A stretch of 36,104 nt of DNA from Planctomyces sp. SH-PL62 (GCA_945905295.1 CAMDPX010000052.1:1-36104), one strand, 5' to 3'; shown: positions 17,101 to 28,017, counted from the first letter of the stretch. Made by a program: numbers and translations. Notes: generated from the letters alone by a model not told the origin.

Positions 17101-17300
17101 TCACGCTGATCGAACCGCAAGCCACCCTCGTGCTTCTCGGCCCCGTGACATTCAAAACAAACTCGCCGCAAAATCGGACGCACGTCTTTGACAAAGTCGG
17201 CAGCCGACGACAAATGTCCCAACAGACTCACGATGACCGCAGCCATCCAAAGTGACTGGGTTCCGACTGCTACTTCCGGCAAGAACACGCGCCATTTCAT
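14121..17300 (-). CDS. Planctomycete cytochrome C / DUF1549 / DUF1553 protein (copy 1)
   Basis: A 1059-residue exported protein. A hydrophobic N-terminal segment (about 15-33) is followed by the PSCyt1 domain with the haem-binding motif CFECH (Cys48, Cys51, His52), DUF1549 (about 168-390) with a second CxxCH in 'CAQCHNHKYDP', a variable middle, and DUF1553 (about 745-1030; 'LARWLVSRENPLTARVTVNR', 'RSRSNTPLQALTLLNDPVY'). These proteins probably carry c-type haem at the cell surface and act with DUF1501 proteins; the reaction is unknown. Three different palindromic elements lie in frame at residues about 152-167, 544-560 and 664-686, all in linkers or the variable middle. The ATG overlaps the stop of the upstream antitoxin-like gene (ATGA). 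Confidence 0.93.
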   Translation of the reverse strand: MKWRVFLPEVAVGTQSLWMAAVIVSLLGHLSSAADFVKDVRPILRRVCFECHGAEKHEGGLRFDQRDAALRGGDSGRVLIAGRPEESELLRRVSLARGHEEAMPPRGKPLSAREIKVLRDWIASGANWPENAESATHWAYVKPVRPEVPKLGSDFKSQISDFKFQIHNPIDAFVVARLVSEGISQSPEADRATLARRLSLDLIGLPPSPADVEAFVNDTAPNAYEKLVDRLLRSDEFGVKWARPWLDLARYADSHGFQRDDLRDVWAYRDWVVNALNADMPFNQFTIEQVAGDLLANPTQDQLIATGFHRCTPTNVEAGTEPEESRINQVIDRVNTTGAVWLGTTLECAQCHNHKYDPFTQRDYYRLLAYFNNTEAEADRSNPKVPGSIRFLGPSLTLADAQKDSERAALKAELAKLNRQINESQPLASDTKGDATSPKKKPKQTAVASARVEVLKVDGFDAASGADSELQADGSVLLTGDVPEKDTYSVELPIAGKQLSAIQLETLRHASLPGGGPGRGDSQRTNFVLHELEAELVPPKSDSSSRTRESSETEVSRLRLPTKNTRLRFKSAHATFEQAKFSAAGAIDGDLQTAWAIAPAFDRSHSAVFVLEEPLDVPNGSLLRVKMVQNFGSGRVIGCFRLSAVFGSPDSVIAPLAAKNRSKVSGMALATGPAATQPAASAVPLTERKAELEKRIAALEVESTLVMRELREPRSTTLFQRGEYTQPGEPVTAGTPAILPLAADGPPNRLTLARWLVSRENPLTARVTVNRWWAEIFGRGLVTTVEDFGIKGEPPTHPELLDWLAVDFQEQGWSLKRLLKLIVMSATYRQSARVTPELLAQDDLNRWYARGPRFRLDAEAIRDNALSLAGLLSLNKGGLPIRPPQPDGLWRKVGGQQYNYEVSPGERQFRRGLYVVLKRGSPYPSFVNFDASSRMACVVKRSRSNTPLQALTLLNDPVYVEATRAFARRIITERPQADVASRIDYAFRIAVSRSPKPQELAVLRQLFEQQLRRHEADESFAKRLFENVSRPDHTTPAEFAAWYAVSSALMNLDETITKG
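15244..15311. repeat. In-frame GGCGCTAGCC element in DUF1553 gene 1
   Basis: Left arm GTGAGCGGCACGGCGCTAGC then CGCCGGT, right arm ACCGGTGGCTAGCGCC then ATTCCGCTCAC. Each arm contains a GGC-GCTA-GCC mini-hairpin. It is read as an Ala/Pro/Thr-rich stretch (residues about 664-686). The same family forms the core of the element at 32677-32809 and a partial copy at the window end. Confidence 0.8.
15620..15670. repeat. In-frame GTAG/CTAC double hairpin in DUF1553 gene 1
   Basis: GTAG (15620-15623) precedes CCGAAGTC-GTGA-GACTTCGG; the inverted unit CCGAACTC-TCAC-GAGTTCGG is at 15647-15666 and CTAC at 15667-15670. The two stems differ by a paired G:C to C:G swap. It is translated on the minus strand as a Ser/Arg/Glu-rich stretch (residues about 544-560). 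This shows that the GTAG class can enter genes. Confidence 0.84.
16801..16846. repeat. In-frame AT-rich repeat in DUF1553 gene 1
   Basis: Tandem and inverted units of GAAATTTGAAATCTGA, read on the minus strand as 'SDFKSQISDFKFQIHN' (residues about 152-167) in the linker between PSCyt1 and DUF1549. Same family as 4817-4852 and 35401-35438. Confidence 0.75.
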
Positions 17301-17521
17301 GACTCAGCATCCAGTTGGGCTTCGATTCGCTCCCAAGTAACCACGTTGATCGGATCGGATTCGTACCCAGCGATCCGGCGGTCCAATTCTGCGCGAAGCG
17401 GGTCCGTGATCTTAGTAACTCCGCTGTCGTCAGCGATGCTGTCCCAAATCTGATTCACCAATTCGACGCGGTCATCGACGCTCCAAGACTTGATCGCGTT
17501 TAAGGTTTCCGAGTGGCTCAT
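17297..17521 (-). CDS. Orphan addiction-module antitoxin-like protein
   Basis: A 74-residue protein matching the pattern of the 'putative addiction module component' family (Unstab_antitox): a short helical start, then 'SVDDRVELVNQIWDSIADDS', then 'LRAELDRRIAGYESDP' and an acidic, amphipathic C-terminus. Family members normally sit directly before a RelE/ParE-type toxin. No toxin follows here; the next gene is the DUF1553 protein, which starts inside this stop codon (ATGA overlap at 17297-17300). The gene start overlaps the end of the upstream unknown gene by 50 nt. It may be a solitary antitoxin that was co-opted, or a remnant. Confidence 0.75.
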   Translation of the reverse strand: MSHSETLNAIKSWSVDDRVELVNQIWDSIADDSGVTKITDPLRAELDRRIAGYESDPINVVTWERIEAQLDAES

Positions 17522-18197
17522 CGCCCTGCTCCCGAAGGATTGATGTTCCGATCAAAGCCGTTTCGACTTTGAGAGATACTGCAACTTGTTGAAGCGTACT
17601 GCGGACTTCTCGAATCGTGTTGAGTAAGTCAGCATCACTCAATTCCCTTGTGTTTTTTGCTAGCCCAACGTTCCATATGCGGGACATATTTTGAACGCGA
17701 TCGCTCGCCTCAAGAACGCTCGCCAAAACCGATCCAAGTTTTCCACCATACTTCTCTGCGGCTCTCCGGAACCAATGCATCTTGGCCAAATGGTCAATTG
17801 AGTTCTGCAACTTCGAAAGAGCAATGCCGTACCTCTTCCGAAATCTCCAGATGTCCGTCTCCATTGAAATTTCGGTTTCCAGATTTCGCGCATCTGCAAT
17901 GAACTTGGAAATCACTTCTATGACAACGATTTGAAATGCGCGTTCTTCTCCCAAAAGAAAACTCTCTTGAGGCTGGCCGAAAGAGTTCCCTGTGCATGGA
18001 TCGTCGTTACCTTCCAAAGTCGTGCTGACTGGAGGCATGGCCTGACAAGCCCGTGCAAAATATCCCGCCGACCACTCGTCATCCGGCAGGTCGCTAAGCC
18101 AATGTGAGCAATCAACCTGGCACGGCGGTAAGGCTTTGACACTCTTACGCTCAAAGCGTCCCTCGGTCCAATCGGCGTTGGAAAGCTGCCTATTCAT
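17472..18197 (-). CDS. Protein of unknown function, AT-richer than its surroundings
   Basis: I do not recognise this 241-residue protein. The N-terminal half has several Cys and Trp residues ('PPCQVDCSHWLSDLPDDEW'), and the second half is strongly helical and probably coiled ('FLLGEERAFQIVVIEVISKF' to 'LLNTIREVRSTLQQVAVSLK'), with no membrane segment. I chose the ATG at 18197, which has GAGGGA 8 nt upstream, over a longer start at 18290 that lacks one and overlaps the upstream gene. Base composition is visibly less GC-rich than the flanking DUF1553/DUF1501 genes, as in the next gene upstream, suggesting a small acquired segment. It overlaps the antitoxin-like gene, so the two are probably co-expressed. 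Confidence 0.6.
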   Translation of the reverse strand: MNRQLSNADWTEGRFERKSVKALPPCQVDCSHWLSDLPDDEWSAGYFARACQAMPPVSTTLEGNDDPCTGNSFGQPQESFLLGEERAFQIVVIEVISKFIADARNLETEISMETDIWRFRKRYGIALSKLQNSIDHLAKMHWFRRAAEKYGGKLGSVLASVLEASDRVQNMSRIWNVGLAKNTRELSDADLLNTIREVRSTLQQVAVSLKVETALIGTSILREQGDEPLGNLKRDQVLERR

Positions 18198-18234
18198 CTC
18201 ATATCCCTCTTTGACCCAACCGTAACCGCGGCAT

Positions 18235-18663
18235 TCACGTTCGATCCAAAACTCGCAATTCGAAGATAACTCCAGGAACCACTCCCTCATTGCAGGTCAG
18301 ACGAAATTCGTAAACGCCCACAGATGGAAATGGGACTCTCTTCAATTGAAACGCGAAATCGACGCCAGCCAACCGATGAACATCTTCAAAGTCAACCTGA
18401 TGAATTGAACTGCGACCACACAAACGCCGTGTTCCATCCGGTTTGACTTGGCACATTTCCACCATTACTTCAAACGTTCCAATTCCGCCAGCCAATTGCG
18501 TGTAGACCCAAAACTCTTCGACTCGAAAAGGAAACTTGGCTCCTTCCGGCAGCGCGACCACGGACCACGGATGTTTCAAAACCCATTTTTCGTCGTCTGC
18601 CAAGTACTCCGCGTGGTCACACGCAAACAGCAGCCGAACTGTCGGAAGAACGCTGTTTGCCAT
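18235..18663 (-). CDS. Small protein of unknown function
   Basis: A 142-residue protein without signal peptide or membrane segment. The sequence reads as alternating beta strands ('VRLLFACDHAEYLADDEKWV', 'FPFRVEEFWVYTQLAGG', 'FEVMVEMCQVKPDGTRRLCG', 'GVYEFRLTCNEGVVPGVIFE'), which suggests a compact beta-sandwich. No family recognised. The ATG at 18663 has GGAG 6 nt upstream and is preferred to a longer start. It lies 37 nt upstream of the helical unknown gene on the same strand and shares its lower GC content, so the two look like one transcriptional unit and may act together. Confidence 0.62.
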   Translation of the reverse strand: MANSVLPTVRLLFACDHAEYLADDEKWVLKHPWSVVALPEGAKFPFRVEEFWVYTQLAGGIGTFEVMVEMCQVKPDGTRRLCGRSSIHQVDFEDVHRLAGVDFAFQLKRVPFPSVGVYEFRLTCNEGVVPGVIFELRVLDRT

Positions 18664-18757
18664 GTGACTCCATTTGCTCCTTTGAAGCGGCGGTCTACTC
18701 GTCAAATCAAGAACAGTATACTCCGTGAATCATGTTTCGCGACCGGTTGATTTGACA

Positions 18758-20191
18758 TCACGCCAACAACTTTGTCACGACATTCCCATGCACGTCGGTC
18801 AGGCGGAAATCGCGGCCTTGGAAGCGGTAGGTCAGCTTGGTGTGGTCGAAGCCGAGCAGGTGCAGGATCGTGGCGTGCAGGTCGTGGACGTGGACCTTGT
18901 CGGTGGTTGCGTTGAAGCCGAACTCGTCGGACTCGCCGAGCGTTGTGCCGGGCTTCACGCCGCCGCCGGCCAGCCACATGCTGAAACAATTCGGGTGATG
19001 GTCGCGGCCGTCGTTGCCCCCTTGGACCATCGGTGTGCGGCCGAACTCGCCGCCCCAGATGACCAGCGTGTCGTCGAGCAGGCCCCGTTGCTTGAGGTCA
19101 CGCAGCAGCGCGGCGGCGGGTTTGTCGGTCGCGCCGCATTGCTCTTTGAGTCCGCCAACTAAACCGCCGTGATGGTCCCACGCTTCGTGGAAGAGTTGCA
19201 CGCAGCGGACGCCACGCTCGATCAGTCGCCGAGCCAGCAGGCAGTTGTTCGCGAAGCTCAGCTTGCCCGGTTCCGCGCCGTACATTTCGAGGATGTGTTT
19301 GGGTTCGTTGGAGATGTCCATCAACTCCGGCGCGCTGGTCTGCATCTTGGCGGCCATCTCGAAGGCACTGATTCGCGCGGCGATCTCTGGGTCGCCGACC
19401 ACGCCGAGCCGCAGTTCGTTCAACTGCCGCAGCGTGTCGAGCGATTCGCGGTTCGTCTGCGAGTCGATGCCGCGCGGGTTGTCGAGAAACAGCACCGGCT
19501 CGCCCGATGACCGGAACAGCACGCCGTTGTTGACCGTCGGCAGAAAGCCGCAGCCCCAATTCGATTGCCCGCCGCTCGGCCCCTTCTTGCCCGACGAGAA
19601 AACGATGAACCCCGGCAAGTCATGAGCCTCGCTGCCGAGTCCGTACATCGTCCACGCGCCGAGGCTCGGCCGGCCGAATTGTTGGGCTCCGGTATTCATC
19701 ATGATCTGGCCGGGAGCATGATTGAACGCATCCGTGACCATCGACTTCACGATCGCGATGTCATCGACGACACCCGCCAGATGCGGCAGCAACTCGGACA
19801 ACTCCGCTCCGCAATCGCCGTGTCGAGCGAACTTGAACTTCGGCCCCAGCAGCGTCGAGTTCGGATTGATGAACGCCGCTCGATAATTCTTGATGAGTTC
19901 CGGCGGCGGCAGCTTGCCGTCCCACTTGGCCAACTCCGGCTTATTGTCGAACAGCTCCAAATGCGAAGGAGCTCCGGCCATGAACAGATAAATCACCCGC
20001 TTCGCCTTCGGAGCGAAATGCGGTTGCCGCGCGGCGAGCGAAGTCGTTGTCGACGTCGCCGCGCCAGCTTGGTCATTCGCCAGTAGCGACGCCAACGATG
20101 CTGTCGCCAAGCCAACGCCGCAGTCTCGGAAGAACCAGCGGCGAGTGATCTGCTGACGAACATCATTGAAGGTCTGTCGCAACGAATTCAT
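18758..20191 (-). CDS. DUF1501 family protein, Tat-exported (copy 2)
   Basis: A 477-residue paralogue of the protein at 12571-14016. A twin-arginine motif lies at Arg17-Arg18 ('[20 protein letters not shown]'). Family blocks are '[20 protein letters not shown]', '[20 protein letters not shown]', '[20 protein letters not shown]', '[20 protein letters not shown]' and the same C-terminal '[12 protein letters not shown]'. GGAGG lies 7 nt before the ATG. It begins 1 nt after the stop of the retropepsin-like gene, so its ribosome-binding site is inside that gene. It is therefore the last gene of a four-gene operon with the second DUF1553 protein. Confidence 0.92.
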   Translation of the reverse strand: MNSLRQTFNDVRQQITRRWFFRDCGVGLATASLASLLANDQAGAATSTTTSLAARQPHFAPKAKRVIYLFMAGAPSHLELFDNKPELAKWDGKLPPPELIKNYRAAFINPNSTLLGPKFKFARHGDCGAELSELLPHLAGVVDDIAIVKSMVTDAFNHAPGQIMMNTGAQQFGRPSLGAWTMYGLGSEAHDLPGFIVFSSGKKGPSGGQSNWGCGFLPTVNNGVLFRSSGEPVLFLDNPRGIDSQTNRESLDTLRQLNELRLGVVGDPEIAARISAFEMAAKMQTSAPELMDISNEPKHILEMYGAEPGKLSFANNCLLARRLIERGVRCVQLFHEAWDHHGGLVGGLKEQCGATDKPAAALLRDLKQRGLLDDTLVIWGGEFGRTPMVQGGNDGRDHHPNCFSMWLAGGGVKPGTTLGESDEFGFNATTDKVHVHDLHATILHLLGFDHTKLTYRFQGRDFRLTDVHGNVVTKLLA

Positions 20192-20192
20192 G

Positions 20193-20633
20193 TCATGCCT
20201 CCAACTCGTCCCAGAGGGACTCCAATGTTGTTGTGCGAAACGGCTGGTCGAATTCAATCCGAAACGCATCAAAGAAGACTCGCCGACCGATCAGGCTGAC
20301 GGATTCGCCCGATGCGAAAAAGATGGGAATGACCAAGCGGCGATCGACTCCGGATATCGAAATCTCAACGTCATGGATGCGGCCGATGATGTTGCACTCT
20401 TCACGTCCCGCAATTCCCGAGACGACCATCGGTTGGCCATCTTCCCATGGAATGCCCAGGAATTCGCATAACGAGCGCGGAGCCATGCTGTACTCCGCTC
20501 CGCTGTCGATCAGGAATTGCCAATGGACCGATTGCCCGTTTTGGTCTGACAACAAGACGTCGAGCATCGGTTCGAAACCCAACAACGTTCCGTCGGCAGT
20601 CATGTCGCATGACCAGTTTTTGTGAATCTTCAT
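20193..20633 (-). CDS. Retropepsin-like aspartic protease family protein
   Basis: A 146-residue single-domain protein. The catalytic-type motif is '[13 protein letters not shown]', with Asp43-Ser-Gly-Ala46 in a retropepsin-like context, and a second hydrophobic motif '[16 protein letters not shown]' lies near the C-terminus. This size suits an enzyme active as a homodimer. No signal peptide or membrane anchor is seen, so it looks cytosolic. It overlaps the small upstream gene by ATGA and is followed after 1 nt by the DUF1501 gene. Its place between a DUF1553 gene and its DUF1501 partner is unusual. Substrate unknown. Confidence 0.78.
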   Translation of the reverse strand: MKIHKNWSCDMTADGTLLGFEPMLDVLLSDQNGQSVHWQFLIDSGAEYSMAPRSLCEFLGIPWEDGQPMVVSGIAGREECNIIGRIHDVEISISGVDRRLVIPIFFASGESVSLIGRRVFFDAFRIEFDQPFRTTTLESLWDELEA

Positions 20634-20917
20634 GCTGGCTGAAACCTGAATCGAGAACGCGGGAAAGGCACGATGTAGAGCCGGCTACGATCAAAGGTCG
20701 CGATCTTCGGAAGAAGCTCTCCAAGCGTCGGCGCGGTTGCGACAACTTCACATTCAAGAACGGCGACGTTTTGCTGAAAATACTTGGCCAACTCATTCGG
20801 CGGCTGTTGCCAAAACCAATCGGATGAACGTCTGGCAGATTCCATTGCCGCTGCCTGCTCCGGAGTTGGAACAAACTTTCGGATCTTCTGACGACTGGAA
20901 GCATCAAGTGTGTTCAT
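20630..20917 (-). CDS. Small partner of the retropepsin-like protein (DUF5678-like)
   Basis: A 95-residue protein. The segment 'FWQQPPNELAKYFQQNVAVL' followed by 'ECEVVATAPTLGELLPKIAT' has the alternating layout of the DUF5678-type small proteins, with a strand, then 'VVA', then a helix starting 'LxELL'. I give this as resemblance only. The ATG is 4 nt after the DUF1553 stop, and the stop overlaps the retropepsin start by 4 nt (20630-20633), so it is translated together with the protease. Such small protein/retropepsin duos are worth testing as a functional pair. Confidence 0.65.
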   Translation of the reverse strand: MNTLDASSRQKIRKFVPTPEQAAAMESARRSSDWFWQQPPNELAKYFQQNVAVLECEVVATAPTLGELLPKIATFDRSRLYIVPFPRSRFRFQPA

Positions 20918-20921
20918 GGCA

Positions 20922-24227
<3,306 letters not shown>

Positions 24228-24319
24228 CGCAAGAGTCCTTGAAGTTGACTGGTCGTTGAGAGGTTCACCGTAGCTACGGCGACTAGACACGTCCACGTTC
24301 CGGCAACTGATTGGGACCG

Positions 24320-25666
24320 TTAGAGCAATTGCCGAGCGCGAGTGTCGGAGGCGTCTTCTTCAACCGGACGATCACAACCGCTTTGATTCGCCTGTCTCAG
24401 CAGTAACAGACCCAGGCCGATCACGGTCAGCGTGTAGACTTGCACGCCGGAGATTCGAGCCAGCGGTTGACTGAACCACGAGGTGAGGGCGATCGCCAAA
24501 GTCCAATAGGCCAGGCCAGAATCTGTCAGCGAGGTTGTCGACCGTCGCTCTCTCAGTAACACGTCGGCCGCGAGCAGCACGCTCTGCACGACGAAGATCG
24601 AGTCATAGATGCCGACGTAAAGATTCAGAATCGGCAGCCACGCGAGGGTCGCTGCCCAGAGCCATTGCCGCTGAGGCAACGTCAATCGTTCCCATCGCGA
24701 CCAGGAGACGGCCAACCATCCGAATGGGAGGCAGGCCAAAACCGCGAACATCGCCATCCGCGCCGATGATGGTCCGCTCCACAGCATTCGCAGAGCGTTG
24801 TTGAGGTCCACGTATTTCCAAGTCAGGATTTGCAAGCCGCCACCGGAAGTGCTCTTGCGAAAGGAGAGCAGCACATCGAGGTAGCCGACACTGACATCCC
24901 ACCCGACCAGCGCGAACGAGAGCCCCGCCAAGAGGACTCCGGTGATGGTCATGCCCATCAAGATTCGCCAGCGGCGGCCGATCACGAGCAGCGGCAACGT
25001 CAGCAATAACAACGTCGGTTTGTAGAAGCTCAGCCCCAGCGCCATGCCGGCGGAGATCGGACGATTGCGGTTCAAGAAGTACCATGCCAGCGCGTAGCTG
25101 AAAAAACCCACGGCCGAAAGTTGACCGCCCAACCAGCACTCCATCAAGAACGGCTCGAAAGACAGAGCCAGCAGCATCACGAGACCGGCCTGCTCACGCA
25201 GCACATCCGACGATGAGCGAGTCAGCAGCCAGACGCCGGCCATGAACAGGCTCAACGAGGCCAGCAACCACAGGGCAACTGCCGCCTCATACGGCAACCA
25301 AGTCAGCGGCCGCAGCACGCCGGCCACGAATGGCGGATGCACATACGGAATCGAATCATTCGGATCGAGCTTCGGCAGCAACTCGTGATAAAGCTGGTCG
25401 TGTAACGCTCGGTCGTACAACTGAGCGGCTTGGCCGTGATCCAGAATCTGAGCGGCCACAAAGAAGCCGGCGAAGTCATTCCCCAACGGTTGGCCGAACG
25501 ACGTTTGACCTCGATCCGAGGTCGCGAACGACACACACAGCAAGACTCCGCCGACAATCAAGACGGCGACCGAAATCCATCGCAGATAGTCCGGCTGCAA
25601 TCGCGCATCGATCGCGCTGCGGAGTCCCGTTCTCAGGCGATTCATCCTTGAAGCATCAGATCCCAT
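24320..25666 (-). CDS. GT87-like integral membrane glycosyltransferase
   Basis: A 448-residue polytopic protein with about ten hydrophobic segments. The first outward loop has 'GNDFAGFFVAAQILDHGQA' with an acidic Asp, and 'LYDRALHDQLYHEL' and 'YVHPPFVAGVLRPLTWLPYE' follow, a layout typical of the GT87 (DUF2029) family whose members use polyprenyl-phosphate sugars, such as mycobacterial mannosyltransferases. 'GLSFYKPTLLLLTLPLLV' is another typical family segment. The acceptor is unknown. Start uncertain: ATG at 25666 or 25645, neither with a strong Shine-Dalgarno. It stands alone, upstream of DUF1553 copy 2 by 92 bp. Confidence 0.75.
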   Translation of the reverse strand: MGSDASRMNRLRTGLRSAIDARLQPDYLRWISVAVLIVGGVLLCVSFATSDRGQTSFGQPLGNDFAGFFVAAQILDHGQAAQLYDRALHDQLYHELLPKLDPNDSIPYVHPPFVAGVLRPLTWLPYEAAVALWLLASLSLFMAGVWLLTRSSSDVLREQAGLVMLLALSFEPFLMECWLGGQLSAVGFFSYALAWYFLNRNRPISAGMALGLSFYKPTLLLLTLPLLVIGRRWRILMGMTITGVLLAGLSFALVGWDVSVGYLDVLLSFRKSTSGGGLQILTWKYVDLNNALRMLWSGPSSARMAMFAVLACLPFGWLAVSWSRWERLTLPQRQWLWAATLAWLPILNLYVGIYDSIFVVQSVLLAADVLLRERRSTTSLTDSGLAYWTLAIALTSWFSQPLARISGVQVYTLTVIGLGLLLLRQANQSGCDRPVEEDASDTRARQLL

Positions 25667-25720
25667 CGTGATGGCAGTCTGACAGACATCGCGGCAGATC
25701 GCCAAGACGGAAGCTTTACG

Positions 25721-25807
25721 TAGCCGTCACCGCTCCGCGTGACGAGCCGAAGCTTCAAACGACGTCGAACGCGCGATCGGCTCGTCACGCGGAGCGGTGA
25801 CGGCTAC
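25721..25807. repeat. GTAG/CTAC element (GCTCCGCGTGACGAGC family)
   Basis: GTAG at 25721-25724 and CTAC at 25804-25807 enclose arms of about 32 nt with CGTCACCGCTCCGCGTGACG and GAGCCGA. It occupies most of the gap between the secreted unknown gene and the GT87-like gene. Same family as 10781-10892, here with identical stems. Confidence 0.85.
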
Positions 25808-25824
25808 GTTGATTGACGGCATCG

Positions 25825-26787
25825 TCATTTCCGTAGTGCTTCCGCCTGCCAGCCGAGCGATTCGATGCGGCGCAACTCGGCGTCGATGTCGGCTCCCTCG
25901 AAGAACGACAGCCAGCCGCGCAGGGTTTGTGTTTCGCCCGGAGCACAGTCCGGGAACTTCGGGTCCGAGTGCAGACACGGACACGGCGCATTGCCCCACG
26001 GACGATGACATGGCTCCCACGCGGTGATGATCCAGTGCTTCTTCGAATCGTCATGAACCGCCACGAACGGTTTGCGAAACAGCTTGTTGTCGTTCGTCTG
26101 CGCCGCGAAGCCGCTGGCTCCTTTGAGCATCACGCAGTTCTGCACGCGCAGGTCCGACAGCTTTTCTTTGGAGCCGTTCTTCAACCACAGCTCCATGCGC
26201 ACCGCTTCTCGTTGAGGAACAACGAGCGCCCCGAACTCGATGCCGTTCGGCAACCTGCGTTGGATGTCGAGCGAGCCGTCGTTGCGGCGATTCCATTCCA
26301 GACGTTCGAGCGTGATTCCTTGCTTGGACCAAATCGTGTCGACGTGTGTGTGTGCCAGATACGTCAGGCCGAGGTTCGACCACAACGCCTCCGGCACATC
26401 GACGACGACATAGCTCTTGTCTTCCCAAGGCGTGAAGACGCTGACCTTCGTCTCGCGTTGCGGATTGACCGCTCCGTCAAGAAACCCGATGCGCGGATGC
26501 CGGCCGCCCGGATAGGGCAACACCAATAACGGAGCATTCGCCGCGTGAGCCGGGCGATTGTCGTCGCGGATGTCGAACTTCGTTCGCGCGGCTTTGATCT
26601 CGTCGGCCATCAAGCCCGTCACGGAGGTGATTTCGTCGTTCGAGTAGCGGTGATGCCAAATCATGTTCTCCAACCAGACGCGGAGCTCGGCATCATTCTT
26701 TGGTCGCCGTGCATTCGACGGATCGTCGGCGAAGGTGGGAACGACGAAGACGAGAGTGACAATGACGAGCCAGTGAATTCGAGTCAT
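25825..26787 (-). CDS. Secreted protein of unknown function
   Basis: A 320-residue protein with a signal peptide (residues about 1-19, 'IHWLVIVTLVFVVPTFA'). The mature part starts with an Arg/Asp-rich helical region ('ELRVWLENMIWHHRYSNDEI') and continues with strand-rich sequence, including 'GRHPRIGFLDGAVNPQRETK', 'WIITAWEPCHRPWGNAPCPC' and 'DPKFPDCAPGETQTLRGWLS'; the clustered cysteines and His residues in the last third may form disulfides or a metal site. No family recognised. The ATG at 26787 has AAGGACC 9 nt upstream. In-frame sequence further upstream belongs to the nested repeat and is not coding. Confidence 0.7.
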   Translation of the reverse strand: MTRIHWLVIVTLVFVVPTFADDPSNARRPKNDAELRVWLENMIWHHRYSNDEITSVTGLMADEIKAARTKFDIRDDNRPAHAANAPLLVLPYPGGRHPRIGFLDGAVNPQRETKVSVFTPWEDKSYVVVDVPEALWSNLGLTYLAHTHVDTIWSKQGITLERLEWNRRNDGSLDIQRRLPNGIEFGALVVPQREAVRMELWLKNGSKEKLSDLRVQNCVMLKGASGFAAQTNDNKLFRKPFVAVHDDSKKHWIITAWEPCHRPWGNAPCPCLHSDPKFPDCAPGETQTLRGWLSFFEGADIDAELRRIESLGWQAEALRK

Positions 26788-26811
26788 GAGTTGTTGGTCC
26801 TTCGAGTTTTC

Positions 26812-26969
26812 GTAGCCCGACTCTCCGAGGCTGTGAATAAATGACGTGGGGCACGTTTTCAACGTGCCCAATCAGCCTATTTTCGAGCACGTTGAAAACG
26901 TGCTCCACGAAAACTTCACAGTCTCTCCGAGTCGGGACTGCGACCTCCCGACTCGGAGAGTCAGGCTAC
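26812..26969. repeat. GTAG/CTAC element split by the 91-bp element
   Basis: GTAG (26812-26815) and CCCGACTCTCCGAG start a copy of the 3160-3219 family; the rest of that copy resumes at 26923 and ends with CTAC at 26966-26969. The 91-bp element 26831-26921 sits inside its first hairpin, flanked by the 9-bp direct repeat CTCTCCGAG (26821-26829 and 26923-26931). The region separates the APH-type and secreted-unknown genes. Confidence 0.85.
26831..26921 (+). mobile_element. 91-bp non-coding insertion element, copy 1
   Basis: Terminal inverted repeats CTGTGAA/TTCACAG enclose two hairpins, GGGCACGTT-TTC-AACGTGCCC and GAGCACGTT-GAA-AACGTGCTC. By reading, it is identical to the reverse complement of 32362-32452. 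It has a perfect 9-bp duplication of its target, so it moved as a unit. It encodes no protein; helper enzyme unknown. Spurious short ORFs arise from it. Confidence 0.85.
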
Positions 26970-26973
26970 GGGG

Positions 26974-28017
26974 TCAGCACGAACAAACCGCTTTGAGGCG
27001 CATTCGCAAATCGCCGAATGCGGAATCCACGCGATCCGGCGGCGACAGCAGCCAGTCGCGTGTGACCTCACGCACGAAAGACTGAGCTTCCGAAGTCAAA
27101 TAGTCCACCGTGCTCTTGCCGTCGACGCGAGCTCGCATGCAGGCGGCCAAGTGCGCGACGGTGCGTCGCTCATCGGCAGGTTGAAAATCTTCCCCACGAT
27201 AGGCGGACCAGAATGCGCGGATCATGTCGAAGAAGTCGTCCGCTCGCGCCGCATGCTTGATCGTTTTCAGCAGCAGATGGCTCAGGAAGAAGCCGAGATC
27301 GAACGCCGGATCGCCAAAGTGTCCGGTCTCGAAATCGACGAGCACGAGTCGCGGTTGCTGACCATCGCTCCCCGATTCGCTTGGCACGAGCAGGATGTTC
27401 TTGGGGCTGAAGTCGCCGAGCACCAGGCAGGTCGTCGTCGCCATTGTCTCGTCGATCAGACGTTCCAAAGCGGGACGGAGGTCGGCCTGTCGTTGCGCCA
27501 TGTAACGATAGAACGGGTCGAGCCGCAGTTCGTCGAAGATCGTGCGGTCGCCCAGCCGCTCGCGCAGGTCGGCATCGTTCGTCGTGCGCGAGTGAATCGC
27601 GGCCAGAATCTCGCCGAGCCGGTGGGCGATCGAAGCATCAACCTCGCCGTTCAGCAGGGAAGACTTCCAAACGAGGTGCTCGCGCGGGATCGCTTCCATC
27701 GCGAACAGATAATTGTCGCGGTCCTCGAATAGCCGTTTCGGCACAACGCCGGCGGGAGTCACGCGCGACAGGACATCGAGCACATCCCGCTCGCGCCAGA
27801 TGCGTTCGGGCTGGCTGAACCAAGCGGCCTGGGTGCGCAGTTGTGCTCGCGATTGTTTGACGACGAAGTCCTCGCCACTGGGAACGCCAACGCGCATCAC
27901 CACGTTGGAGACTCCGCCGGACAGCGCTTCCGCGTACGACTTCGCCGCATCCGCCGACGATAGCCGGCCGGTGCGACCGAGGTAATCAATCAGGTTGTCG
28001 GGACCGAGTTCGAGCAT
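26974..28017 (-). CDS. APH-family small-molecule kinase
   Basis: A 347-residue protein of the aminoglycoside phosphotransferase/choline kinase/methylthioribose kinase fold. The N-lobe has 'LSGGVSNVVMRVGVPSG' and the ATP-binding Lys54 in 'DFVVKQS'. The catalytic loop is 'LGDFSPKNILL' (Asp202, Asn207; the usual HGD is LGD here), and the metal-binding Asp228 is in 'VDFETGHFGDPAFDLG'. The Gly-rich start and 'DFETGHFGDPAFDLGFFLSH' recall 5-methylthioribose kinase-like proteins, but the substrate cannot be told. Phosphorylation of a sugar, choline-like compound or aminoglycoside is possible. The start at 28017 lacks a strong Shine-Dalgarno. Confidence 0.82.
   Translation of the reverse strand: MLELGPDNLIDYLGRTGRLSSADAAKSYAEALSGGVSNVVMRVGVPSGEDFVVKQSRAQLRTQAAWFSQPERIWRERDVLDVLSRVTPAGVVPKRLFEDRDNYLFAMEAIPREHLVWKSSLLNGEVDASIAHRLGEILAAIHSRTTNDADLRERLGDRTIFDELRLDPFYRYMAQRQADLRPALERLIDETMATTTCLVLGDFSPKNILLVPSESGSDGQQPRLVLVDFETGHFGDPAFDLGFFLSHLLLKTIKHAARADDFFDMIRAFWSAYRGEDFQPADERRTVAHLAACMRARVDGKSTVDYLTSEAQSFVREVTRDWLLSPPDRVDSAFGDLRMRLKAVCSC

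Noticed and set aside
17297-17521. Calling a complete toxin-antitoxin pair
   Set aside because: Only the antitoxin-like protein is recognisable; no RelE/ParE-like protein is next to it.
24270-24277. GTAGCTAC, a possible scar left by loss of a GTAG/CTAC element
   Set aside because: An 8-base palindrome is expected by chance about once in a window of this size, and no other trace of an element is present.
26846-27085. Short reading frames over the 91-bp elements, giving the same peptide at both copies
   Set aside because: The peptide similarity comes from the identical non-coding element, not from a gene.
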